Shown one piece after another: positions 15,557-24,476 of a DNA stretch of 64,000 bases. The number at the start of each line of letters is the position of its first letter. Positions within the stretch are counted from its first letter, which is position 1. The notes beneath the pieces were generated by a model. The model was not told where the DNA came from and searched no databases. It saw only the letters and a list, made by a program, of their open reading frames with translations. Where the stretch lies: the NCBI RefSeq assembly GCF_001661915.1, contig NZ_LYWY01000006.1:186001-250000 (forward strand), read 5' to 3'. The translations under genes were made by a program, and so were the position numbers. The stretch comes from Croceicoccus pelagius. Lineage in GTDB: Bacteria; Pseudomonadota; Alphaproteobacteria; Sphingomonadales; Sphingomonadaceae.

Positions 15557-15780
15557 TGGCCCGTCCGTTTTTCCGTCGCCGCAAGTCGTGCCCATTCTCT
15601 GCCAAGAACGCTCCGGCAATCGACTACAAGGACGTCCGTCTGCTTCAGGGCTTCATGTCCGAGCGTGGCAAGATCGTGCCTTCGCGCATCACCGCCGTAT
15701 CCGCCAAGAAGCAGCGCGAGCTGTCGAAGGCGATCAAGCGCGCACGCCAGATCGGCCTGCTGCCCTACGTCGTTAAGTAA
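15556..15780 (+). CDS. rpsR: 30S ribosomal protein S18
   Basis: Predicted 74-residue ribosomal protein: [34 protein letters not shown] and a C-terminal basic helix ([22 protein letters not shown]) are S18 features. Its first base is the last base of the rpsF stop. Only one cysteine of the zinc-type pattern is seen (Cys at ~12 and none spaced as C-x2-C), so this is a C-minus-like form. The rplI gene follows after 11 bp. Confidence 0.96.
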   Translation: MARPFFRRRKSCPFSAKNAPAIDYKDVRLLQGFMSERGKIVPSRITAVSAKKQRELSKAIKRARQIGLLPYVVK

Positions 15781-15791
15781 GGAGCGGATCC

Positions 15792-16403
15792 ATGGATATC
15801 ATTCTGCTCGAACGCATCGAGAAGCTCGGCTCGATCGGTGACGTCGTCACCGTGAAGGACGGCTATGCACGCAACTATCTTCTCCCCGAGAAGAAGGCCC
15901 TGCGCGCGAACGAAGCCAACAAGAAGGTCTTCGAAGCCAACCGCGACCGCCTCGAAAAGGAAAACGCAGAGCGTCGCACCGACGCCGAAGCTGCTGGCGC
16001 AAAGATCGACGGCACCGAGATCGTCCTGATCCGCGCCGCTTCGAACGCCGGCCAGCTCTACGGTTCGGTCAACGTTCGTGACGTCACCCTGGCGCTTGCC
16101 GACAAGGGCTTCGACGTCGACAAGAAGCAGGTCATCATGGGTTCGCCCATCAAGACCATCGGCATGTTCGACGTCACCGTCGCCCTGCACCCGGAAGTTC
16201 GCGTCACGATCAAGGCAAACGTTGCCCGTTCGGACGACGAAGCCGAACTGCAGAGCGAAGGCGTCGACGTCCTTGCTGCGATGTTCGAAGAAGAATCGCA
16301 GGACAAGGGCGGCTTCACCGAAGCTTTCGATCCCAACGCCGAACCGGGCGAAATCGCCACGGACGTTGCAGAGGGCGAAGCCGAAGGCGAAGAGGAGGCC
16401 TGA
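15792..16403 (+). CDS. rplI: 50S ribosomal protein L9
   Basis: Predicted 203-residue ribosomal protein. MDIILLERIEKLGSIGDVV and VKDGYARNYLLPEKKA are the L9 N-terminal domain; the long connecting helix and C-terminal domain follow. Typical L9 is ~150 residues; this one has an acidic tail of about 50 residues (ending EGEAEGEEEA), as in other sphingomonads. Third gene of the S6-S18-L9 operon, closed by a strong terminator. Confidence 0.96.
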   Translation: MDIILLERIEKLGSIGDVVTVKDGYARNYLLPEKKALRANEANKKVFEANRDRLEKENAERRTDAEAAGAKIDGTEIVLIRAASNAGQLYGSVNVRDVTLALADKGFDVDKKQVIMGSPIKTIGMFDVTVALHPEVRVTIKANVARSDDEAELQSEGVDVLAAMFEEESQDKGGFTEAFDPNAEPGEIATDVAEGEAEGEEEA

Positions 16404-16430
16404 GAGCTTCTTCAAGCCGATACGGCCTGA

Positions 16431-16468
16431 AAAAAGGGCGCGGCGGGATCACCTGCCGCGCCTTTTTC
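16431..16468 (+). terminator. Intrinsic terminator of rpsF-rpsR-rplI
   Basis: GGCGCGGCGGG (16437-16447) pairs with CCTGCCGCGCC (16452-16462) through a four-base loop, flanked by AAAAA and TTTTTCTTT. The A-T flanks make it work in both directions. Confidence 0.92.
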
Positions 16469-16511
16469 TTTGCCAGTCGTGCGGGATCGCTGTTCAGGCG
16501 CTTTCGGGCAG

Positions 16512-16862
16512 TCAGATGGCCTTTAACTGTGCGGCCAGCACCGCCCGCCTCCGGACCGGCGTCCAGTCCTGGGGTGCAAAGCACGTCTCCATCTCGATAC
16601 CGGTCGCCGCTGCGATCAGGCAGCGGGCATTCATCGTCAATTGCGCCGAGGTCGGCCGTTCGCGATAGCGCGAGGCAATAACCACGCGGTGAACCCCCAG
16701 CGCCCCGTCGAGCATGTGGTCGTTCATCAGGCCTGCTGAAGGGTGCAGCAGAGCAGTTTCGACGCGGATCTCGTTGGCGTCGTCGGTCGTCTCGGCCAGC
16801 GCAGGTTGCGCGGCAAGGATCGGAAGCAGCGCGAAAGCGCCGCTCGCAAGTACGGTTCTCAT
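16512..16862 (-). CDS. Exported hypothetical protein (116 aa)
   Basis: Predicted 116-residue protein with a signal peptide (MRTVLASGAFALLPILAAQP, then ALA at 21-23 before ETTDD). The mature part has two cysteines (Cys81, Cys94) that may form a disulfide, and ends in RRRAVLAAQLKAI. No family recognised. The 5' ATG at 16862 is preferred over longer frames because it gives the signal peptide. Convergent with rplI; likely periplasmic and monocistronic. Confidence 0.65.
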   Translation of the reverse strand: MRTVLASGAFALLPILAAQPALAETTDDANEIRVETALLHPSAGLMNDHMLDGALGVHRVVIASRYRERPTSAQLTMNARCLIAAATGIEMETCFAPQDWTPVRRRAVLAAQLKAI

Positions 16863-17241
16863 CTGTAAAATCCATAAATCTGAAATCGTTATAGCTTCAG
16901 GCCTATGTGGCCCGAACAGGAAATCAGGCGATGGATGGTGGTCCCGTGGATGGGGGAAGCGTGTGTAGCTGGCGAGCGGATAGCGCCTTGGCCGACAGCG
17001 TCGGTTGAACTGCGGGGGCCGGACGTACCGGGGGAAGCGTCGGCATGCGTCGGGGCGCGAGAGACGGAAGATACGTCGCATTCCGGCCGCTCCGCTAGCG
17101 CCGATGCCCTGCACCGCCAAGCCGGAAAAGCAGATCCCCCGAAAAATGTCTGATTCGTCCACCGTCACCGCGCGAACACGGCATAGACGAAAAGTGCATC
17201 GGGCCTTTGAATTGTAACCGGGCAGGCGCTAACTCCTGTCC
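16863..17241. other. Intergenic region upstream of amn, no gene seen
   Basis: This 379-bp gap separates two divergent genes. Open frames across it have no coding character. An 11-bp direct repeat GGGGGAAGCGT occurs at 16952-16962 and 17030-17040. It must hold the promoters of both flanking genes, but no clear -35/-10 pair was found. Confidence 0.4.
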
Positions 17242-18678
17242 ATGAAAACAACAGAAGAAATCATTTCCGAAATCACCCGCATTTACGACGAGGCCCGCGC
17301 CACCCTTCGCGCAGACCTCCTGGCCTTTGCCACCGACGGCACCAAGCCGGCCGGAAGCCGTCGAACCGACGGATCGTATGCCTATCCCGAACTGCGCCTG
17401 AAATTCCGCGAAGCCGATGTCGCCGCGAACGTCACCCGTGCCTTCGCCCGCCTGACGCGCCCCGGCCTTTACGCCACGACCATCACGCGCCCGCGCCTGT
17501 TCAACGAATACCTGTCCGAACAGCTCAACCTGATCATGGCCGACTACGACGTCGAGATCGAGGTCGGGCCCTCGCGGCAGGAGATCCCCTTCCCCTACGT
17601 GGTAGACGGGGAGGCCGGTGCGGTGCTTGCAGGGGTCAGCCCGCTGGAACTGGCGCGTCATTTCCCAGCGACAGAGCTTTCGCTGATCGGCGACGAACTG
17701 GCCGACGGCATCGACATCGGCGGCGGCGGGCCCATGCCGATGTCGCTGTTCGACGCGCTGCGTACCGATTTCAGCCTTGCGCGGCTGGAACACTATACCG
17801 GTACGAATCCCGACCATTTCCAGCGCTTCATCCTGTTCACCAACTACCACCGCTATGTCGACGAATTCGTGGACTGGGCCGGTGAGCAGCTTGGCGAAGG
17901 CGGCTTTTCCGCGCTGGCAGGCGCCGGCGGACTGATGCTGACAGAAAAGACGCAGAACGCGCGGGCCCGCCTGTCCGACACGGCGTGGCGTCGCCACCAG
18001 ATGCCAGCCTATCACCTCGTCGCTCCGAACCGCGGGGGCATCACTCTGGTCAACATCGGCGTCGGCCCGTCGAACGCGAAGACGATCACCGATCACCTCG
18101 CCGTGCTTCGGCCCGAGGCGTGGCTGATGATCGGGCACTGCGGCGGTCTGCGGCCCAGTCAGAAGATCGGCGACTACGTTCTGGCCCACGCCTATTTGCG
18201 CGACGATCACGTGCTGGACGCCGTTCTTCCGCCCGAAATCCCGCTTCCCGCCATTGCCGAGGTCCAGCAGGCGCTGGCCCGCGCGGCCGAGGAGATCAGC
18301 GGCACGGCGGGCGCGGACCTTAAAAAACGCATGCGCACCGGTACTGTCGTCACGACCGACGACCGCAACTGGGAACTGCAGGTGACCAACACCGGGCACC
18401 GTCTGTCGCTGTCACGCGCGGTGGGCATCGACATGGAAAGCGCGACGATCGCGGCGCAGGGCTATCGCTTCCGCGTACCTTACGGGACGCTACTGTGCGT
18501 GTCGGACAAGCCGATCCATGGTGAGCTTAAATTGCCCGGCCAGGCGAACCGTTTCTACGAGGAAGCGATTGCGAGCCACCTGCAGATCGGCATCCGTTCG
18601 TGCGAACTGCTGAAGGCGGAAGGCGATCGGTTGCACAGCCGCAAGCTGCGCGCCTTTAACGAGCCGCCGTTCCGCTAA
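17242..18678 (+). CDS. amn: AMP nucleosidase
   Basis: Predicted 478-residue enzyme that hydrolyses AMP to adenine and ribose 5-phosphate, controlling the adenylate pool. The N-terminal AMN domain (RPGLYATTITRPRLFNEYLSEQL) is followed by a nucleoside-phosphorylase-like catalytic domain (NIGVGPSNAKTITDHLAVLRP, MIGHCGGLRPSQKIGDYV, and GIDMESATIAAQGYRF with the catalytic region). Length matches E. coli Amn (484). Convergent with a hydrolase after 18 bp. Confidence 0.95.
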   Translation: MKTTEEIISEITRIYDEARATLRADLLAFATDGTKPAGSRRTDGSYAYPELRLKFREADVAANVTRAFARLTRPGLYATTITRPRLFNEYLSEQLNLIMADYDVEIEVGPSRQEIPFPYVVDGEAGAVLAGVSPLELARHFPATELSLIGDELADGIDIGGGGPMPMSLFDALRTDFSLARLEHYTGTNPDHFQRFILFTNYHRYVDEFVDWAGEQLGEGGFSALAGAGGLMLTEKTQNARARLSDTAWRRHQMPAYHLVAPNRGGITLVNIGVGPSNAKTITDHLAVLRPEAWLMIGHCGGLRPSQKIGDYVLAHAYLRDDHVLDAVLPPEIPLPAIAEVQQALARAAEEISGTAGADLKKRMRTGTVVTTDDRNWELQVTNTGHRLSLSRAVGIDMESATIAAQGYRFRVPYGTLLCVSDKPIHGELKLPGQANRFYEEAIASHLQIGIRSCELLKAEGDRLHSRKLRAFNEPPFR

Positions 18679-18696
18679 AATTGCCTTCGGACAGGA

Positions 18697-19446
18697 TCAG
18701 TACACGAAAAAGCGGACGAGTTCCTGACCGAGCGCGGGCTCGGAAACGCAGCTCATGTGCGTGCCGGGTATTTCGGCGAACGACGCATTGGGCAGCTTTT
18801 CGACCAGCGTGTGGGGCGAACCGTTGTCCTGGTCCTTCGCGCCGTTAATGACCTTCGTCGGCATCGTCACGGCGTCGAGGTTCGACACGTCCGTGCCCTG
18901 CATCGATGTCAGCAGTGCACGGGCGGCGACACGGTCCACCTTCTGCGTCTTCATGAAGCTCTTTGCGAAGAAGGCGGCATCGCCCATGCGGATTTCATCG
19001 AACCGGTCGATGGCATCGACGAAAAATGCGATGCGTTTGTCCCAGCCGATTAGCCCTTCCCAGCCCATGCCGACCAGCGCCAGCCGCTCTGGCCGCAGAC
19101 CGTCGAGCACAGCATTGAGCGAGGTCCGCGCACCAAGCGAGAAGCCCGCAAGATCGAACGCACCAAGCCGGTAGTGCGCGATCACATCGCGCAGATCGTC
19201 GACCAGCACGTTATGCGCGTACTCCCCGTGCGGAGCCTCCGACAGCCCGTGCGCGCGCAAGTCCGGCATGATTACGTCAAACCCGGCATCGGCCAGCATC
19301 TGCGCGGTGCCGAACTTGATCCAGTTTACTTCTGCGCTGGAAAACAGCCCGTGCAGCAGCACGATCGGCTTTCCCGCGCCCGTGCGGTGGACGGCAAGCT
19401 TCGTGCCGTCCGCCGCCGTGACGTGTTCGAGAAGCGGGGCGGTCAT
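18697..19446 (-). CDS. Alpha/beta hydrolase
   Basis: Predicted 249-residue alpha/beta-fold hydrolase: oxyanion region VLLHGLFSS, nucleophile elbow GFSLG (Ser103), acid in NGAKDQDNG and catalytic His in IPGTHMSC. No signal peptide. Its start shares a base with the asd stop (TGATG), so it is coupled to asd; the biological link is not obvious and may only be operon sharing. Substrate unknown. Confidence 0.88.
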   Translation of the reverse strand: MTAPLLEHVTAADGTKLAVHRTGAGKPIVLLHGLFSSAEVNWIKFGTAQMLADAGFDVIMPDLRAHGLSEAPHGEYAHNVLVDDLRDVIAHYRLGAFDLAGFSLGARTSLNAVLDGLRPERLALVGMGWEGLIGWDKRIAFFVDAIDRFDEIRMGDAAFFAKSFMKTQKVDRVAARALLTSMQGTDVSNLDAVTMPTKVINGAKDQDNGSPHTLVEKLPNASFAEIPGTHMSCVSEPALGQELVRFFVY

Positions 19447-20471
19447 CAGCCCTTCTTGAGGTGGCGGCGGCCCAGCAGTTCGGCGATCTGAACCGCGTTG
19501 AGCGCCGCACCCTTTCGCAGGTTGTCCGAAACGCACCACAGAGCAAGGCCGTTGTCGACCGTCGAATCTTCGCGGACGCGGCTGATGAACGTAGCGTAAT
19601 CGCCAACGCATTCGACCGGCGTCACGTATCCGCCGTCTTCACGCTTGTCGACGAGCATCACGCCCGGCGCCTCGCGAAGGATGTTCTGGGCCGCTTCTGC
19701 CGAAAGCTCTTCCTCGAATTCGATGTTGAGCGATTCCGAGTGGCCGACGAAGACCGGCACGCGCACGCAAGTGGCGTGGACCTTCACCTTGGGATCGAGG
19801 ATCTTCTTAGTTTCGGCGACCATCTTCCACTCTTCCTTGGTGGAACCGTCGTCGAGGAAAACGTCGATGTGCGGGATCACGTTGAAAGCGATCTGCTTGG
19901 TGAACTTCTTCGGTTCGACCTGGTCGCCCACGAAGATCGCGCGGCTCTGTTCGAACAGCTCGTCCATGCCCGCCTTGCCCGCGCCGGAAACCGACTGGTA
20001 CGTGGCTACGACGACGCGCTTGATCTTCGCCGCGTCGTGCAGCGGCTTCAAGGCAACGACCATCTGCGCGGTGGAGCAGTTGGGGTTCGCGATGATGTTC
20101 TTCTTCGTATAGCCATCGATCGCGTCCGGGTTCACTTCGGGCACGATCAGCGGAACGTCCGGGTCCATGCGGTAAAGCGACGAGTTGTCGATCACGACGC
20201 AGCCGGCTGCCGCCGCCTTGGGCGCGTATTCTGCCGTCGGACCGGAGCCTGCCGCGAACAAGGCGATGTCCCAGCCGGTGAAGTCGAAATGCTCGATGTT
20301 CTTGCATTTGAGCTTCTTGCCGGTTTCGCCAAAATCGATTTCGGACCCCGTGGAACGCGAGGACGCGACAGCGGCGATCTCGTCAATCGGGAACTCGCGC
20401 TCTGCCAGGATGGTGAGCATTTCACGACCGACATTTCCGGTCGCACCGACGACGACTACCCGGTAACCCAT
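19446..20471 (-). CDS. asd: Aspartate-semialdehyde dehydrogenase
   Basis: Predicted 341-residue enzyme that reduces aspartyl phosphate to the semialdehyde, the branch point to lysine, diaminopimelate, threonine and methionine. VVVVGATGNVGREML is the NADP-binding loop, NPNCSTAQ holds the active cysteine (Cys132), and ECVGDYATFISRVREDS and NLRKGAALNAVQIAE are conserved C-terminal blocks. Start chosen at MGYRVVVV; an in-frame ATG six codons upstream is possible. Coupled to the downstream hydrolase. Confidence 0.95.
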   Translation of the reverse strand: MGYRVVVVGATGNVGREMLTILAEREFPIDEIAAVASSRSTGSEIDFGETGKKLKCKNIEHFDFTGWDIALFAAGSGPTAEYAPKAAAAGCVVIDNSSLYRMDPDVPLIVPEVNPDAIDGYTKKNIIANPNCSTAQMVVALKPLHDAAKIKRVVVATYQSVSGAGKAGMDELFEQSRAIFVGDQVEPKKFTKQIAFNVIPHIDVFLDDGSTKEEWKMVAETKKILDPKVKVHATCVRVPVFVGHSESLNIEFEEELSAEAAQNILREAPGVMLVDKREDGGYVTPVECVGDYATFISRVREDSTVDNGLALWCVSDNLRKGAALNAVQIAELLGRRHLKKG

Positions 20472-20606
20472 TTCAACTACTCGCTGCATATGTTCGCGCG
20501 GAAACACCCGCACGATTGCGGGTCCGCTAAGGGAGGGCTGCCGTTAGCCGCGATAGGCGCAGAGCGCAAGTTCGCAACTGCAATAGGTTAGTCTGGATTG
20601 CGCCGG

Positions 20607-21605
20607 TCAGGGCGCCATGCGCAACGGGCTTGCTTCGGCAAGGATCAGCATGAAACGATCTTGCGCGTCGCGCCAATGGGTTACCGGCGTCCAGCCACCG
20701 GCGAGCAACAGGGCATTGGCGCTGCGACGGGTGTACTTGTGGCTGTTTTCGGTATGGATCGTCTCGCCTTTCAGCATCGTAAAGCGGCGTTCACAGACGT
20801 TGAACGCGAGGTCACGGCGCGCCTCCAGATGCATCTCGATCCGGGCGATGGCATCGTTCCAGATCGCGCGATGGACGAAGTCGCCGACGGGCAGTGTGCC
20901 CTCCAGCTCGCGGTTGATGCGGTGGAGGACGTTGAGGTTGAAGTCTGCGGTAATTCCGCGCGCATCGTCATAGGCCGCCTCTAGGACGGCGGTGTCCTTT
21001 ACACGGTCCATCCCGATCAAGAGCTTGGCAGGACGGTCCGCCCCGTCGCACAGAGTCTCTCGCATCTCGCGCAGCAAGTCGACTGCGGTGCGCGGTACGA
21101 GGTTGCCGATGGTCGAGCCGGGGAAGAAGCCGAGGCGCGGCATGCCCGCAATGGCGCGAGGCATCGTGACCTTCTTGGTGAAGTCGGCCTCTACCGGACA
21201 GACAGGGATCGACGGGAACTTGGCGGCAAGCTGCCCCGATGACGCGCGCAGAAAGTCGCCCGAGATGTCGATTGGCACATAAGCCGCCGGATCGATCGAT
21301 TTGAGCAACAGAGGTGTCTTGGCCGAACTGCCTGATCCGAACTCGACCACGGCCGTTCCTGCCCCAATCGCCGCGGCAAATGCAGCAGCGTTATTCCTCA
21401 GGATCTCGGTCTCGGCGCGGGTCGGGTAGTATTCGTCAAGTTTGGTGATTTCCTCAAACAGTTCCGAACCGCGCTCGTCGTAAAACCAGCGTGCGGGAAT
21501 CGCCTTCTGGTCTTGTGACAGGCCCTGCAGCACGTCGTTCCTGAAGGCGCGGTCTATGCCGCTGTCGTCCTCATCAATAATGCGAAGTGCTTCCTGGACC
21601 GGCAT
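20607..21605 (-). CDS. egtD: L-histidine N-alpha-methyltransferase EgtD
   Basis: Predicted 332-residue SAM-dependent methyltransferase that trimethylates histidine to hercynine, the first step of ergothioneine synthesis. Matches the EgtD family: ARWFYDERGSELFEEIT, DEYYPTRAETEIL, VEFGSGSSAKTPLLL (SAM loop), GFFPGSTIGN and the C-terminal HTENSHKYTRR that forms the substrate pocket. ATG 21605 has TAGGAG upstream. The gene lies 8 bp after egtB. Confidence 0.94.
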   Translation of the reverse strand: MPVQEALRIIDEDDSGIDRAFRNDVLQGLSQDQKAIPARWFYDERGSELFEEITKLDEYYPTRAETEILRNNAAAFAAAIGAGTAVVEFGSGSSAKTPLLLKSIDPAAYVPIDISGDFLRASSGQLAAKFPSIPVCPVEADFTKKVTMPRAIAGMPRLGFFPGSTIGNLVPRTAVDLLREMRETLCDGADRPAKLLIGMDRVKDTAVLEAAYDDARGITADFNLNVLHRINRELEGTLPVGDFVHRAIWNDAIARIEMHLEARRDLAFNVCERRFTMLKGETIHTENSHKYTRRSANALLLAGGWTPVTHWRDAQDRFMLILAEASPLRMAP

Positions 21606-21613
21606 CGGTGCTC

Positions 21614-22858
21614 CTAGATATCTTTCGCCAGACGCAGGCCGGTGAATTGCCAGCGTTGATGCGGATAGAAGAAATTGCGGTAGCTGGCCCGCGAATGGCC
21701 ACGCACCGTGGCGCAGGACGCGCCCTTGAGGACGAACTGGCCGCTCATGAACTTGCCGTTGTATTCGCCGACCGCGCCTTCTGCGGGCCGGTAGCGCGGG
21801 TAAGGCAGGTAACCGCTGCGGGTCCACTGCCAGACCGAGCCGAATAACGCGCCCGTGGCGCGCGGCAGGACGGGGCCGGCCTCATCCAACTGGTCGCCCG
21901 ATGATGGGTCTTCCGTGGTTGCCAGTGCTTCCCACTCGAACTCTGTAGGCAAACGATGCCCTGCCCACGATGCGAATGCGTCGGCTTCGAAATAGGAGAT
22001 ATGCGTCACCGGAGCGTGGGCGTCGCGCTTCTGCCATCCGGCGTGCGTGAAATGTTCGTCCTCGTGCCAGTAGAGCGGCGCGTCAATGCCATCGCGCTGC
22101 ACCCAAGCCCAGCCATCGGACAGCCAGAGCGCAGGATCGCGATAACCGCCGTCGGCGATGAACTCGGCCCACTGCCCGTTTGTCACGAGACTGCGCGAAA
22201 GCGCGAAAGGTTCGAGCAGAACGCGGTGGCGCGGACCCTCGTTATCGAAGGCGAAACCGCCTCCGTCATGGCCGATCTGCGCGATGCCGCCGGGGTACTC
22301 GGTCCAGCCCTCATCCACGTCCTGAAACGCAGGTGCCGGTTCGGCATACATCGCCGGGCCAAGCGGGTTCTGGAACAGCGCATGCTTGATGTCGGTCTGC
22401 AGCAGTTCCTGGTGCTGCTGTTCGTGCGCAATCCCGAGAGCGATCAGGCCGGCACAATCCTCGCGGGTAATCAGCGCTTCCATCGCCTCGTCCACCGCGT
22501 GTCGGAAGGTAATGATCTCATCCAGCGAGGGGCGCGAAAGCATACCACGCGAAAAACGCCCGATCCGGGCGCCCTCTGCCTCGTAATACGAGTTGAACAG
22601 GAACGGATAACGCTCATCGAACAGCGCATGGCCGTCGAGGTGATCGCGCAGCAGGAATGTCTCGAAAAACCACGTCGTATGCGCAAGGTGCCACTTGGCA
22701 GGGCTCGCATCTTCCATAGACTGGATAGTAGCATCGGCATCGGAAAGCGGCGCGGCCAGAGCCTCGCTCAACGCACGGGTGCGCCGGAACCGCTCCGCCA
22801 GCGTAAGGGTCGTCTGCCCCGTTATTTCACCAGCGGTCTTGCGATGGGCATTCTCCAT
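21614..22858 (-). CDS. egtB: Ergothioneine biosynthesis protein EgtB (hercynine oxygenase)
   Basis: Predicted 414-residue non-haem iron enzyme joining a sulfur donor to hercynine. An N-terminal DinB-like half has WHLAHTTWFFETF (His57/His60) and the H-x3-H-x-E iron motif AHEQQHQE (His145, His149), and the C-terminal FGE-sulfatase-like half has FEADAFASWAGHRLPTEFEWE, GSVWQWTRS and ends RQ-W-FTGLRLAKDI. Start ATG 22858; GTG 22867 would add three residues. First gene of egtB-egtD. No egtA, egtC or egtE is nearby; they may be elsewhere or not used. Confidence 0.93.
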   Translation of the reverse strand: MENAHRKTAGEITGQTTLTLAERFRRTRALSEALAAPLSDADATIQSMEDASPAKWHLAHTTWFFETFLLRDHLDGHALFDERYPFLFNSYYEAEGARIGRFSRGMLSRPSLDEIITFRHAVDEAMEALITREDCAGLIALGIAHEQQHQELLQTDIKHALFQNPLGPAMYAEPAPAFQDVDEGWTEYPGGIAQIGHDGGGFAFDNEGPRHRVLLEPFALSRSLVTNGQWAEFIADGGYRDPALWLSDGWAWVQRDGIDAPLYWHEDEHFTHAGWQKRDAHAPVTHISYFEADAFASWAGHRLPTEFEWEALATTEDPSSGDQLDEAGPVLPRATGALFGSVWQWTRSGYLPYPRYRPAEGAVGEYNGKFMSGQFVLKGASCATVRGHSRASYRNFFYPHQRWQFTGLRLAKDI

Positions 22859-22950
22859 GCCCTTCACAATGCATAAAAAGCATTACGGTTGCGAGGCTGT
22901 GCGAATTAACTTCGCATCAAGCCTGCGCAACCATGCCAATTCAGGATGGA

Positions 22951-24354
22951 TCAGGCCGCTTCCGCCTTGCGAACCGCCGCTTCCGCGTTGAGTTCTTCGG
23001 CCAGCAGGAATGCCAGTTCGATCGACTGCGCGCCGTTCAGGCGCGGATCGCAATGCGTGCGATAGCGGTCTGACAGGCCCTCGTCGGTGATAGCGATCGC
23101 GCCGCCGGTGCATTCGGTCACGTCCTGGCCGGTCATCTCGATATGGATGCCGCCAGCATGCGTGCCCTCTGCGCGGTGAACCGCGAAGAAGCCCTTCACT
23201 TCGGACAGGATGCGTTCGAACGGACGGGTTTTGAGTCCCGAGGCCGCCTTGATGACGTTGCCGTGCATCGGATCGCACGACCAGACGACGGGGTGGCCTT
23301 CGCGCTTCACCGCACGGACCAGCGGGGCAAGCCCTGCCTCCACCTTTTCGTGACCGAAGCGGCTGATCAGCGTGATGCGGCCAGCCTCGCGCGACGGGTT
23401 CAGCGTGTCGAGCATCTTGAGCAGCGCATCAGGATCGAGCGAAGGACCGCACTTCATGCCGATCGGGTTTCCGACACCGCGCAGGTATTCGACGTGCGCC
23501 GAACCTTCGAAACGGGTGCGGTCTCCGATCCACAGCATGTGTGCGCTGGTGTCGTACCAGTCGCCGGTCAGCGAATCCTGACGCGTCATCGCCTGCTCGT
23601 AAGGCAGGAGCAGCGCCTCGTGGCTGGTGTAGAAGCTGGTGCCCTGAAGCTGTGGGACTTCCGAAGGATCGACACCGCAAGCTTCCATGAAGTCCAGCGC
23701 TTCACCGATACGGTCGGCAGTCTGGGCAAAGCGTTCGCCCCATGCACTGCGACCGATATGGTCCAACGTCCACTGGTGAACCTGGCGCAGGTTCGCGTAA
23801 CCGCCGGTCGCGAAAGCGCGCAGGAGGTTCATCGTCGCCGCCGACTGGCTGTAGGCGCGGACCATGCGTTCGGGATCGGGCTTGCGGCCTTCACCGTCGA
23901 AATTGATGTCGTTGATGATGTCGCCGAAATAGCTCGAATGTTCGACATCGCCCTGCTTTTCGGTCGGGGCCGAACGCGGCTTGGCGAACTGTCCGGCAAC
24001 GCGGCCGACCTTCACCACCGGCTGCTTGCTGGCAAACGTCATGACGACGGCCATCTGCAGCAGGACACGGAAGGTGTCGCGGATGTTATCGGGGTGGAAT
24101 TCGGCAAAGCTTTCCGCACAGTCGCCGCCCTGCAGCAGGAAACCGCGACCGTTGGCAACCTCGCCAAGTTCCGCCTTCAGCGCACGGGCCTCACCGGCAA
24201 AGACGAGCGGCGGAAAGGTCGAGAGACGCTGCTCCACGTCTGCCAGTACCGCCTTGTCCGCATATTCCGGAAGATGCCTGCCCTCGAAGGACTTCCAGCT
24301 ATCCGGGCTCCACTTGCTCGCCACTTTTCTGCTCCGAAACTCGCTCGCCGCCAT
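22951..24354 (-). CDS. 3-deoxy-7-phosphoheptulonate synthase, class II
   Basis: Predicted 467-residue plant-type (AroA-II) DAHP synthase, which condenses phosphoenolpyruvate and erythrose 4-phosphate at the entry of the shikimate pathway. Blocks seen: [88 protein letters not shown] and [21 protein letters not shown], with the metal-binding Cys of GGDCAE. A longer TTG-start frame to 24405 is possible but the ATG 24354 fits the family better. egtB lies 92 bp downstream on the same strand. Confidence 0.94.
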   Translation of the reverse strand: MAASEFRSRKVASKWSPDSWKSFEGRHLPEYADKAVLADVEQRLSTFPPLVFAGEARALKAELGEVANGRGFLLQGGDCAESFAEFHPDNIRDTFRVLLQMAVVMTFASKQPVVKVGRVAGQFAKPRSAPTEKQGDVEHSSYFGDIINDINFDGEGRKPDPERMVRAYSQSAATMNLLRAFATGGYANLRQVHQWTLDHIGRSAWGERFAQTADRIGEALDFMEACGVDPSEVPQLQGTSFYTSHEALLLPYEQAMTRQDSLTGDWYDTSAHMLWIGDRTRFEGSAHVEYLRGVGNPIGMKCGPSLDPDALLKMLDTLNPSREAGRITLISRFGHEKVEAGLAPLVRAVKREGHPVVWSCDPMHGNVIKAASGLKTRPFERILSEVKGFFAVHRAEGTHAGGIHIEMTGQDVTECTGGAIAITDEGLSDRYRTHCDPRLNGAQSIELAFLLAEELNAEAAVRKAEAA

Positions 24355-24476
24355 CCCATCGGGCGGCGTTTCATAATGTCCGAAAATGTCGGAATAGGGG
24401 CGCAATACGCCGCCTGCCCGAGCATTGCAAAGGTTTCAGCCGCAATTATCGCGATCTGCGTGATCGCCTGTTACGG

